Assembly: GCF_007997085.1 (NCBI RefSeq) | Contig: NZ_VORR01000028.1 | Span: 1-55,194 of the forward strand | Reading direction: 5' to 3' | Length of the DNA stretch: 55,194 nt | DNA from: Polaribacter sp. IC066 | Lineage (GTDB): Bacteria > Bacteroidota > Bacteroidia > Flavobacteriales > Flavobacteriaceae | Part shown: positions 47,751-55,194 of the stretch, one piece after another | How the letters are laid out: every line of letters starts with the position of its first letter | Numbering within the stretch: the stretch's first letter is position 1 | Notes under the pieces: generated by a model | Seen by the model: the letters and a program-made list of their open reading frames with translations, nothing else | Database searches by the model: none | Told to the model about the DNA's origin: nothing | Program-made: the position numbers and the translations under genes

Positions 47751-48479
47751 ATGAAAAACATACTCCCCTTTTTACTCGTATTTTTAGTTTTTACTTCTTA
47801 TTCACAAGATATTTTTGAGAATCTTAAAGTCCAAAATTATAAAAATTTAGAGACCATACTTCAAAATAAAGGAGCAACAGCCCAATTTAATGAAAAAGGC
47901 CTTACTCCTCTTTGGCTCGCTGTTTATAAAAATGATACAATTGCATTAAAATTGCTCTTAAAATACGGAGCAGATATTAATTTGCTTGAGAAAAAAGGGA
48001 TGCATCCTATTATGGTTGGTTGTATCGCAAATTCTTACGAAAGTGTTCAAATTTTATTAGAGAATGGTGTCGATGTCAACTGGAAATCAAAAGATTCTAA
48101 TAATCAGCAACCCATTCGGTTTGCTTCTCAAGGAGGTTCTTTAAAGTTAGTGAAGTTATTACTACAATATGGTGCAGATATGGAATCTAAACCGAATGAT
48201 AAAGCGACACCGTTACTTGCCGCATTGCACGCTAAAAAGTATGATATTGCCAAGTTCTACTTTTTAAATGGTGCAAAAGTAGATATTGTTGGTAGAGATA
48301 GAGAATGTATACTGCATGAAGCTATCAAAACTAAAAATATTGACATGGTAAAATTAGCATTGCACTATAATGCACCATTAAATTTAAAAGACTCTAGAGG
48401 AATGACAACTTGGGAAATTGCTAAAAAAAGTAAAAACTCTGAAATTAAATATTTAATTAAAAAAGCCCTGAAAAATTAA
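47751..48479 (+). CDS. exported ankyrin-repeat protein
   Basis: A 242-residue protein with a signal peptide (cut near residue 18, FTSYS) and about six ankyrin repeats (GLTPLWLAVYKNDTIALKLL; KGMHPIMVGCIANSYESVQI; QPIRFASQGGSLKLVKLLLQ; ATPLLAALHAKKYDIAKFYF; ECILHEAIKTKNIDMVKLAL; GMTTWEIAKKSKNSEIKYLI). Ankyrin domains bind other proteins; the partner is unknown. It stands alone between terminators. Confidence 0.9.
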   Translation: MKNILPFLLVFLVFTSYSQDIFENLKVQNYKNLETILQNKGATAQFNEKGLTPLWLAVYKNDTIALKLLLKYGADINLLEKKGMHPIMVGCIANSYESVQILLENGVDVNWKSKDSNNQQPIRFASQGGSLKLVKLLLQYGADMESKPNDKATPLLAALHAKKYDIAKFYFLNGAKVDIVGRDRECILHEAIKTKNIDMVKLALHYNAPLNLKDSRGMTTWEIAKKSKNSEIKYLIKKALKN

Positions 48480-48706
48480 TAATTTCACTTTTATGATACC
48501 CATAAAAATAATGCACAAACAGCAATATTACTGTTACATGAGTCTTGTTTATAGCCTTTATTAATTTTAATAAAGTAGTTCTATTATGAATACACTTATG
48601 AGAATATGTCTTTAGTTATACGCTGCTCTTTATTTTAAGATAGCGGGCATACGCTTGCAGTATTTAACCTGTACATTAGTAGCAATATTAAAATAATTAC
48701 AGGTTT

Positions 48707-48895
48707 ATGAATACAACATATTTGAATACAAAGTCAAAAGGAATAACCAAAACAGTCGCTGAATTTTCTAAAAAGGATGATCAGAGTAACAAACAATTCA
48801 GTGAGTTTATCAAAGAACAAATGGTGGCGCATAAAAAAGAAGGAATGGACGTATTCAAGTCTCCAAGACCCGGAGATGACCGAAATAAATTTTAA
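48707..48895 (+). CDS. small hydrophilic protein, possibly real
   Basis: A 62-codon frame from ATG to TAA with a balanced, charged composition (TKTVAEFSKKDDQSNKQFSE) unlike chance AT-rich frames, and a hairpin terminator 42 bp after its stop. It has no transmembrane segment and no recognisable family. Those two points are the only support. Confidence 0.5.
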   Translation: MNTTYLNTKSKGITKTVAEFSKKDDQSNKQFSEFIKEQMVAHKKEGMDVFKSPRPGDDRNKF

Positions 48896-48936
48896 GCTTT
48901 TAACCAGAATAGGGAAAAAGAGTGCATTACAAAAAA

Positions 48937-48973
48937 ATTAAAGGCTATTTAGATTCTCTAAATAGCCTTTTAT
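48937..48973 (+). terminator. terminator after the small ORF
   Basis: AAAGGCTATTTAGA and TCTAAATAGCCTTT form a 14-bp perfect stem with a minimal loop, followed by T-rich sequence. Confidence 0.8.
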
Positions 48974-49030
48974 TCGTTTGTGGAAAAAAACAGTACCACC
49001 CGATCAATGGCAAACCTAAAATGCAGTGCT

Positions 49031-49283
49031 TGTCACTTTTTAATAATTAAGGGAACTGGCTTTTAAACTGATGTACCCTCCAATAGAAACCGCCTTTGTA
49101 TATGTTTGAGTAGGGTTTCTTCACTCAAAATCTTAAGGATATCCCCTCGCTTTATAAAACTTTGCATGTTTACCAAATTTAGCCACTATTTTACCCATAC
49201 CTATTTCTGAATTTAATGGGGCAATTGCATCGTATCTAATTTTATTTTCAGCAGCATTTAAATAAAAAGCAATAGCCCGATAT
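49031..49283 (-). pseudogene. decayed 3' part of an msrA gene
   Basis: This stretch aligns colinearly with the 3' part of the intact msrA (51437-51690), both on the minus strand. Shared blocks include GGCTTTTAAACT, AATAGAAACCG, TTCACTCAAAATCTT, CTTTATAAAACTTTG, CACTATTTTACC, GCAATTGCAT and AATAAAAAGCAATAG. Many substitutions and frame breaks interrupt it, and the 5' part with the GCFWC active site is absent. It lies just left of the IS1380-type transposase gene, and intact msrA lies to the right. Confidence 0.82.
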
Positions 49284-49413
49284 TAAAAACAACATACATA
49301 ACCTTAACTCCGCAGGTCTCAATTCAAAAGAAACGGAAAGTCCTGTAAAAATAGTAGTTACAAGACTTTTCCATCTCAATAATTTTCACCAACTTGGGTG
49401 AAAACCCTGACAG
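49284..49413. other. leader of the IS1380-type element
   Basis: Probably contains the left end of the insertion sequence. TTTTCACC at 49383-49390 can pair with GGTGAAAA at 49397-49404 or with a second GGTGAAAA at 49413-49420 that includes the GTG start. The exact IS end was not resolved. Confidence 0.45.
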
Positions 49414-50688
49414 GTGAAAATTACAACAACTACAGAAAATATTAGTGCTTACGGCGGATTAAATTTTATATCCGAAATATTTAATAATCTTGAATTCTCT
49501 TCATTGATTGAAAAGCATCTCGGACAGAGACCTTTACAGTCAAAATTCAGTTATTCAGATGTGATAAAAAACCTTTGGATGCTTTTTTTAGCAGGAGGAG
49601 ATTGCGCCGAAGATATCCAAGAACATTTAAAGTCAGACTTTCTTCAGATTCCAAATTTAAAAGTTTGCTCACCTGATACTATTGGTCATGTTTTAAAAAA
49701 TTTAGCACAGTCAAAAGAAGTTCATATCAGTAATTCGGGTATCGAACATCAGTTTAGTACTCACAAAAAACTGAATGCTTTAAACCTAGATATGCTACTT
49801 AAAACAAGGGTTTTAGAGGTTAATAAATACTATGATTTTGATTTTGATCATCAGTTTATTCCCTGTGAAAAATATGACTCAAAAAAAAGTTATAAAATGA
49901 AGCGGGGCTATTTCCCTGGAGTTTCTACCATTGGAAAACACATTATTCATATCGAAAACAGAAATGGGAATACGAACGTGAAATATAAGCAAGCCGACAC
50001 TTTAAAAAATGTCTATTCTTTGCTAGAAACCAAGAAGGTAAAAATAAATAGAAGCAGAATGGACTGCGGCTCTTTCAGTAAAGAAATTATTGATGTGGCT
50101 GAGCAATACAGTGAAATTATTTACATAAGAGCGCAACGCTGCGCAGAACTCTCTAGTCAAATTAGAGCGGTAAAAAACTGGAAAATTGTACGTATAGGTC
50201 TCTTTGATGTTGAAGTTTGCAGTGTAAACTATACACCTTTTAAAGGCGATAAAAACTATCGTTATGTAGTAAGTCGTGAGCGCAATAAAACAGGACAGAC
50301 TGATTTAGAATTTCAAGATAATTTCATCTATAGAGCTATTTTAACCACAGATACCGACTCTTCAGACCAGCAGGTTATCGAATATTACAACTTAAGAGGT
50401 GCTGCTGAAAAGATTTTTGATGAAATGAATAATGATTTTGGTTGGAAAAAGCTACCCTTTTCATTTTTAGAACAAAATACCGTATTTATGCTAGTTATGG
50501 CAATGTGCAGAAATTTCTTCTTGCATTTGTTGACTGTTTTTTCAGAAAAAGTGTCTTTTGTAAAAACAACCTACAGACTAAAAAAGTTCATTTTCAGATT
50601 TGTAGTTGTTCCATTTAAATGGATATATCATTCAAGACAAAACATCCTGAAATTGTATACGAAAAAAGAGTATCCTCTGATAGTTTAA
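49414..50688 (+). mobile_element. IS1380-family transposase
   Basis: A 424-residue DDE transposase. YGGLNFISEIFNNLEFSSLI at the start and the DCAEDIQEHLKSD segment match IS1380. The catalytic region runs through DFDHQFIP, RMDCGSFSKEII (second Asp) and YNLRGAAEKIFDEMNND (Glu). The GTG at 49414 is the only reasonable start, because stops in frame lie immediately before it. The gene looks intact. It sits between a decayed and an intact msrA. The terminal inverted repeats and target duplication could not be fixed by eye. Confidence 0.88.
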
Positions 50689-51353
50689 GCGCTAAATTTC
50701 TTGATAAAGTAAATCATTTAGGATAATTACGTCTACTATAAAAATATAACTTACTTAAAATGTGATTATTAAGTGTTTTGTCCTTTTGACTTCTTCTCAA
50801 AAATGAAATTTCAATGATTGAAATCTGCAATAGAAAATAAAAGTAAAAAATAAGTAAAAATGAACGTTTAAATAGCAATAAAGTGAAAAGTTGCATCATT
50901 CTAAATACAATTAAAATGAAATCAAATATCCTAATATCTTACTTGCGGATTTAAGGCACAATAGTATACCATGCGATAATACCTTGATTACTCCCTTTAA
51001 AAAAAAACGTATTCAACCAATTTTGGTTGCTATTTTAAAAAAGAAATTAATAAGGAATAGAAGCTACTTAATAGGTTTACCCCATCACAGCAAGAAAATA
51101 TTTAAAAAAAATGCAAGGAATACAACAAGCTTCATTAGGAGCGCAAAAAGAACGGGGAGGAATGCATAAAAAGCGCGAAAAAACAGAAAACATTCGTTAA
51201 GAACACAGCAACCAACTTCAAAAAAGGAAAATCATCCTTAAAGAGACTACAATTCTTTTTTATGGAGTAAGAACAGACAGCATGCCAACAAAAAGAAGAT
51301 TCTATTAAAAAGAACTTGTAAAACAAGGAACACTTCGTTAAAAAATACCAAAA
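50689..51353. other. gene-free stretch with an A-rich strand bias
   Basis: Contains the right end of the IS1380-type element (undefined) and then, from about 50980, DNA whose plus strand is strongly A-rich. Short frames on both strands (61 and 102 codons) have Lys- or Phe-dominated, unstructured translations and look like by-products of this bias. No gene called. Confidence 0.5.
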
Positions 51354-51404
51354 AAAAGGAAAAAACCACGTAATCTGTAGCGCATGGCTCCATAATACGT
51401 GGTT
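51354..51404 (-). terminator. terminator after msrA
   Basis: AACCACGTA (51364-51372) pairs with TACGTGGTT (51396-51404) across a 23-base loop. On the minus strand a T-rich run follows immediately. Confidence 0.65.
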
Positions 51405-51429
51405 CGTAAAAGCTACTAAAAGAGAATCC

Positions 51430-52086
51430 TTAATGCACATCACTTTTCAGCAATTCAGGAAACTTGCTTTTAAACTTATTTAATCTCGGAATAGAAACCG
51501 ATTGTATATAGGATTGATTCGGATTTTTTCGTTCAAAATCTTGATGATATTCTTCTGCTTTATAAAACTTTGTATGTTTGGTAACTTCGGTCACTATTTT
51601 ACCAGCATACACCTCTTTATTTAAGGCAGCAATTGCATTTTCTATCATTTTCTTTTCAGTCTCATTCGAATAAAAAGCAATAGAACGATATTGAGAACCA
51701 TAATCTGGATGCTGTCCGTTTATCGTTGTAGGATCATGAGAACCGAAAAACACATCCACCAAAGTTTTAAAACTTACTTCTTTAGGATTGTAATACACAG
51801 CCACTGTTTCGGAATGACCTGTTTGTCCCGTTCCAATAGATTTATATGTTGGGTTTGTAGTTTGTCCGCCTGCATAACCAGAAACAGCCTCTTCTACTCC
51901 TGTAACACTTTCAAAAATAGCTTCTACACACCAAAAACAACCGCTTGCAAAATAAGCAATCTCTGTATTTTCTGTAGGCACATAATCGGCTTTCTCTTTT
52001 ATATTTTCTTTCTTTTTAGAAAAACCCAAACAAGAAATTAGCATTAATGAAAAAGCAACAGTAAAAAATGATTTTATAAACTTCAT
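51430..52086 (-). CDS. msrA: peptide-methionine (S)-S-oxide reductase, lipoprotein form
   Basis: MsrA reduces the S-form of methionine sulfoxide in proteins. The 218-residue protein has a lipoprotein signal (LMLISC, Cys19), so it works in the periplasm or at the envelope. The catalytic motif GCFWC (Cys50) is intact, with GYAGGQTTNPTYKSIGTGQT, HDPTTINGQHPDYGSQYRS and EYHQDFERKNPNQSYIQ following. MsrB is not fused or adjacent. The same 3' sequence occurs as a decayed fragment on the other side of the IS1380-type element. Confidence 0.96.
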   Translation of the reverse strand: MKFIKSFFTVAFSLMLISCLGFSKKKENIKEKADYVPTENTEIAYFASGCFWCVEAIFESVTGVEEAVSGYAGGQTTNPTYKSIGTGQTGHSETVAVYYNPKEVSFKTLVDVFFGSHDPTTINGQHPDYGSQYRSIAFYSNETEKKMIENAIAALNKEVYAGKIVTEVTKHTKFYKAEEYHQDFERKNPNQSYIQSVSIPRLNKFKSKFPELLKSDVH

Positions 52087-52121
52087 ATTATTATTTTGTT
52101 TTTTAAAATTAAAACTTGTAG

Positions 52122-52151
52122 CAAAATTAAACGATTAAAATTTAATTACAA
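52122..52151 (-). promoter_or_regulatory. Bacteroidota-type promoter of msrA
   Basis: On the minus strand TTG (complement of 52149-52151), a 19-base spacer, then TAATTTTG (complement of 52122-52129), about 35 bases before the ATG. Confidence 0.5.
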
Positions 52152-52261
52152 ATTTCCGAACTTTTAATCCGATTACAAAACTCGAATCCTTTTTTTTGTC
52201 GCAATAACATGCCATTTCATACAATTTGTTTACAACTTTAGCATTTTATTAAGAATCCATC

Positions 52262-52292
52262 TTGTAAAACAATTGGTAGATACTTATTTTTG
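52262..52292 (+). promoter_or_regulatory. Bacteroidota-type promoter of dnaX
   Basis: TTG at 52262-52264, a 20-base spacer, then TATTTTTG at 52285-52292. This would give a leader of about 100 bases before the dnaX ATG. Confidence 0.5.
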
Positions 52293-52400
52293 TGCATCAA
52301 TTTATCCGTTAAAGTTTGCCATTGAATGCTTTTAAAAGATTAATCTTTTCATGTATTCTTGACGCTGCTTGAAAACACTTAAAAAAATCAATCTAAATAA

Positions 52401-54089
52401 ATGGAGCATTTTATAGTTTCTGCACGTAAATACCGTCCTCAAAATTTTGAAGATGTAGTTGGGCAACAAGCCATTACGAATACGTTAGATAATGCTATAA
52501 AAAACAACCATTTAGCCCAAGCTTTGCTATTTACAGGTCCACGAGGCGTTGGCAAAACTTCTTGTGCTAGAATTTTAGCAAAAAAGATAAATCAACAAGA
52601 TGCAGCACTTGCAGAAGATGAAGATTTTGCATTTAATATTTTTGAGTTAGATGCAGCCTCTAATAATTCTGTAGATGATATTCGAAGCTTAACCGATCAA
52701 GTTCGCATTCCGCCACAAACCGGGCAGTATAAAGTCTATATTATTGATGAAGTTCACATGCTTTCTCAAGCGGCCTTTAATGCCTTTTTAAAAACTTTAG
52801 AAGAGCCACCAGCACACGCTATTTTTATTTTAGCAACCACAGAAAAACACAAAATAATTCCGACAATTTTATCGCGTTGTCAAATTTTTGATTTCAAAAG
52901 AATTGGTGTTTTAGATGCTAAAAATTATCTGAAAATAATTTGTGAAAAGGAAGGAATTACGGCAGAAGATGATGCATTGCATATTATTGCTCAAAAAGCA
53001 GATGGCGCCATGCGTGATGCACTTTCTATTTTTGACAGAGTCGTTAGTTTTTCTGGCAAAAGCTTAACGAGAGATGCCGTAACAGAAAACTTGAACGTAT
53101 TAGATTATGATACGTATTTTAATATGACCGATTTGTTGATAGAAAACAAAATTCCGGAGGTATTAAATGCATTCAATATCGTTTTAGGTAAAGGTTTTGA
53201 GGGGCATCATTTTATAAACGGATTAGCAAGCCATTTTAGAGATTTACTGGTTGCTAAAGACAAAATAACGTTAGAGTTGCTAGAAGTTGGTGATACTGCT
53301 AAAAAGAAATATTTAACACAATCTGTAAAAGCAAGTATTCCTTTTTTAATGCAAGCCATTAACAAAGCAAATGATTGCGATTTAAATTATAGAGTTAGCA
53401 AAAATCAGCGACTGCTGGTCGAGTTAACGTTAATGCAGATTGCCTCTATCACTTTTGATGGAGAAAAAAAAAAACCAGCTAACTACATAATTCCTGCTAC
53501 ATTTTTTCAAGCACTTTCTCCTGCTCCTAAACAAGTTATACAACCTGTTCAACAAAAAGTAGAAACTCTGCCAACTAAAAAAGTCGAAGCAATAAAACCC
53601 AAACCAGAAAAACCTGTTTTAGTGTCTGCTCAAAGACTTACATCATCACTTTCTTTAAAAAGTATTCATCAAAAGAAGGTTGTAAAAAAACTTGCTGTTG
53701 AAGAGAACTTCGACAATCATCCTAAAGACGTTTTTACAGAAAAACAATTGCAAGATCTTTGGAAAGCATACGTGGCATTGCTTCAAAAAAATGGAGAAAG
53801 AAGTATGGCTTCTATCGTAGCAACAGATGTGCCTAGATTAGCCGCAGATTTTAATGTTTCTTTTACCGTACCTAATAAATTAATGGAAGAACAGTTTAAA
53901 AGAGGAAGACCCAAATTGTTAAATTTTTTACGAGATCAATTAAATAATTACGGAATTAGCATTTTGGTAAAATTAAATGAAACTGTAGAAAAAAAGTTTG
54001 CGTACACTCCGTTAGAAAAATTTAATAAGATGAAAGAAATGAATCCTTTATTAGAAAAATTACGGCAAACTTTTGAGTTAGATATGTAA
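52401..54089 (+). CDS. dnaX: DNA polymerase III subunit tau (and probably gamma)
   Basis: The clamp-loader ATPase that loads the sliding clamp and, in the tau form, ties polymerase cores together. The 562-residue protein has Walker A GPRGVGKT (46-53), DEVH (116-119) and the ILSRCQIF sensor region. Domain III ends at about residue 352. The four-cysteine zinc module usual after Walker A is replaced by an acidic cysteine-free stretch (about 62-80). Codons 355-358 lie in a run of eleven A residues (53464-53474) right after domain III, and either shifted frame stops within seven codons. The C-terminal tau part has a Pro/Lys linker (about 375-440). Confidence 0.96.
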   Translation: MEHFIVSARKYRPQNFEDVVGQQAITNTLDNAIKNNHLAQALLFTGPRGVGKTSCARILAKKINQQDAALAEDEDFAFNIFELDAASNNSVDDIRSLTDQVRIPPQTGQYKVYIIDEVHMLSQAAFNAFLKTLEEPPAHAIFILATTEKHKIIPTILSRCQIFDFKRIGVLDAKNYLKIICEKEGITAEDDALHIIAQKADGAMRDALSIFDRVVSFSGKSLTRDAVTENLNVLDYDTYFNMTDLLIENKIPEVLNAFNIVLGKGFEGHHFINGLASHFRDLLVAKDKITLELLEVGDTAKKKYLTQSVKASIPFLMQAINKANDCDLNYRVSKNQRLLVELTLMQIASITFDGEKKKPANYIIPATFFQALSPAPKQVIQPVQQKVETLPTKKVEAIKPKPEKPVLVSAQRLTSSLSLKSIHQKKVVKKLAVEENFDNHPKDVFTEKQLQDLWKAYVALLQKNGERSMASIVATDVPRLAADFNVSFTVPNKLMEEQFKRGRPKLLNFLRDQLNNYGISILVKLNETVEKKFAYTPLEKFNKMKEMNPLLEKLRQTFELDM

Positions 54090-54133
54090 TACACTACTTT
54101 ACAAATTCATCATCTATTCTATACGCTATCTTT

Positions 54134-54961
54134 ATGAACTATTTTTTAGGTGTTGCTTTTATTTTAACAGTTTTATTTTTGATCCGTAATTTTAATAATA
54201 AAAGACGCTTAAAAAAATTTAAAGCACGTCTTTTTGATCAATGGGGAAAAGAAAAAAAGGACTCTTATTATAACTTTTTTAGTATTCGTAAATATTTTGA
54301 CAATAATTTACACCAAGAAAAAGCCTACCATATAATCGCTGAAAAAAGTAAGGTCGATTTAGATATCGATGAACTCTTTAAATTCATAGACAGAACTTCT
54401 TCAAAAATAGGTCAGCAATATTTATACTTTAAATTACGAACGATTGGTTCTCTAAAAGAGCTATTAAAGTTTGATGAATTGGTAATGTTGTTTCAAAAAG
54501 AGAAAGAGTTAAGTATTTCTTGTCAGCTTTTAGTATCAAAATTAAATGCAACTAGCAATTATTATTTAGAAGAACTCATTAACGGGAAACAAATTGAAAA
54601 ACCCAAAAACCTATGGTTTATTCAATTATTAACTGCGTTTTCTATTTTATCAATTCTTTTATCATTCTTCTTTCCTCTTTTTATATTATTTATTTTGCCT
54701 ATTTTTTGTGTGAATTCGGTTTTCCATTACAAGAATAAAGGGAATGTAAATTATTATTTACAAGGTGTTAGTGAATTATCAAAAAGTTTAAAAGTTGCTA
54801 AAAAGTTATCTAAAATTGAGGCTATAAAAACCTACCACAAAGATGTTGCATTTATTAAAAAAATAAATGCTATTATGCTCAAAGTTGAATTTATTGGTTT
54901 CGAAAAAAACCTAAATAACGAGTGGGCATTCAGGGCAGAATCATACTTTTTTTGTGTTTAA
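54134..54961 (+). pseudogene. membrane-anchored MutS-like protein, truncated by an insertion sequence
   Basis: The frame starts normally with a membrane helix (2-20), then a segment related to the lever/core domain of MutS-like proteins (LDIDELFKFIDRTSSKIGQQ, then YLYFKLRTIGSLKELLKFDE). A pair of helices (about 165-195) and a helical part ending NLNNEWAF follow. Full-length relatives go on for about 300 more residues to the MutS ATPase domain; here the frame ends after a few residues that come from an ISAs1-type element. The ATPase is therefore missing, and the product is probably non-functional unless the truncated membrane part has a role. Confidence 0.82.
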
Positions 54962-55194
54962 ATTATTTATTTAATTGATTTACAGTTGTTTAAGTTGTTA
55001 ATTATTCGTATATTATGCTGATAATCAATAATTTAACTAAATGGAATCATCGAGTAATTTAAAGCACATTTTTGGTCAAATAGAAGATCATAGAAGCCAT
55101 ATAAACCGACTTCACAATTTAGTCGACATTCTTCTTATCGGAATAACTTCGGTCATTTGTGGGGCAGAAACTTGGGAGCAAATGGTTGTGTTTG
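54931..55194 (+). mobile_element. left part of an ISAs1-family insertion sequence (continues past the window)
   Basis: CAGGGCAGAATCATAC at 54931 is the likely left terminal repeat, exactly where the MutS-like reading frame loses its family resemblance. An AT-rich leader follows, then a transposase start at 55041. The right end is outside the window, so the target duplication cannot be seen. Confidence 0.65.
55041..55194 (+). CDS. ISAs1-family transposase, N-terminal part
   Basis: ATG at 55041 opens a frame that runs off the window end. Its first 51 residues (HIFGQIEDHRSHINRLHNLV, then DILLIGITSVICGAETWEQM) match the N-terminal helical domain that precedes the DDE core in ISAs1/H-repeat transposases. 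No stop is seen. Confidence 0.85.
   Translation, partial: MESSSNLKHIFGQIEDHRSHINRLHNLVDILLIGITSVICGAETWEQMVVF

Noticed and set aside
49342..50722. Inverted repeat ends for the IS1380-type element (CCTGTAAAAATAGTAG at left, complement of ..ATCATTTAGG at right)
   Set aside because: Only about half the bases match and the flanking four bases are not duplicated, so I do not claim these as the ends.
50984..51169. 61-codon plus-strand frame
   Set aside because: Lys/Arg-rich low-complexity product of the A-rich stretch; no promoter or similarity.
51135..51443. 102-codon minus-strand frame overlapping the msrA end
   Set aside because: Phe/Ser-rich translation is the complement of an A-rich strand; it crosses the msrA terminator and the end of msrA.

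Overview
The window is an AT-rich chromosomal stretch of a marine-type member of the Flavobacteriaceae (Bacteroidota), probably close to Polaribacter or Tenacibaculum. Supporting signs are a GldI-type gliding lipoprotein, a very large secreted laminarinase ending in a type IX secretion (T9SS) sorting domain, a TonB-dependent receptor with a carboxypeptidase-regulatory-like N-terminus, the long Bacteroidota form of SecA, and several promoters of the Bacteroidota TTG-N19/21-TAnnTTTG type. No rRNA, tRNA or CRISPR array was seen.

Layout. 1-1027: the end of one unidentified gene, then a gene-free stretch. 1028-4667 (minus): pyrD and pheT. 4878-10875: an LtaS-like membrane sulfatase/phosphotransferase converging on a compact minus-strand operon (nrnA-like DHH phosphoesterase, gldI, FKBP lipoprotein, cyclophilin-FKBP fusion lipoprotein, PAP2 phosphatase). 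10956-12469: PhoD-like phosphatase and ndk. 12737-13257: a decayed IS3-family element. 13378-16987 (minus): an OmpH/Skp-like chaperone, and an overlapping three-gene unit (ion channel, miaA, DUF2254). 17179-22082: a split DUF4331 pair, a TPR lipoprotein and a TonB-dependent receptor. 22610-30558: small conserved genes, dinB-like, hutI, a shortened methyltransferase relative, pduO-type cobalamin adenosyltransferase, a DUF2795 gene and secA. 30791-31296: a 114-bp-period tandem repeat. 31297-36060 (minus): GH81 laminarinase. 36510-42004 (minus): folE, hisS, then nadC, a pentapeptide-repeat gene, a lipoprotein gene and brkB/yihY. 42291-47602: rlmH, a frameshifted XRE/membrane gene, rdgB, a FecCD permease and its ATPase, and an M28 peptidase. 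47751-54961: an ankyrin gene, a small ORF, a decayed msrA fragment, an IS1380-type transposase, intact msrA, dnaX and a MutS-like gene cut by an ISAs1-type element that runs off the end.

How the parts relate. Most genes are housekeeping. The accessory material is the laminarinase, the DUF4331/TPR/TonB locus and four traces of mobile elements or duplication: the IS3 relic, IS1380, the msrA relic and ISAs1. The most interesting signals are these. A run of eleven A residues in dnaX lies exactly at the end of clamp-loader domain III, and both shifted frames stop at once, as expected for a slippage-made gamma subunit. The DUF4331 protein is split into two genes beside a receptor with a histidine-rich plug. 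Two genes carry single-base reading-frame breaks. One methyltransferase-family protein has lost its SAM-binding core. A 114-bp tandem array lies next to the laminarinase gene.
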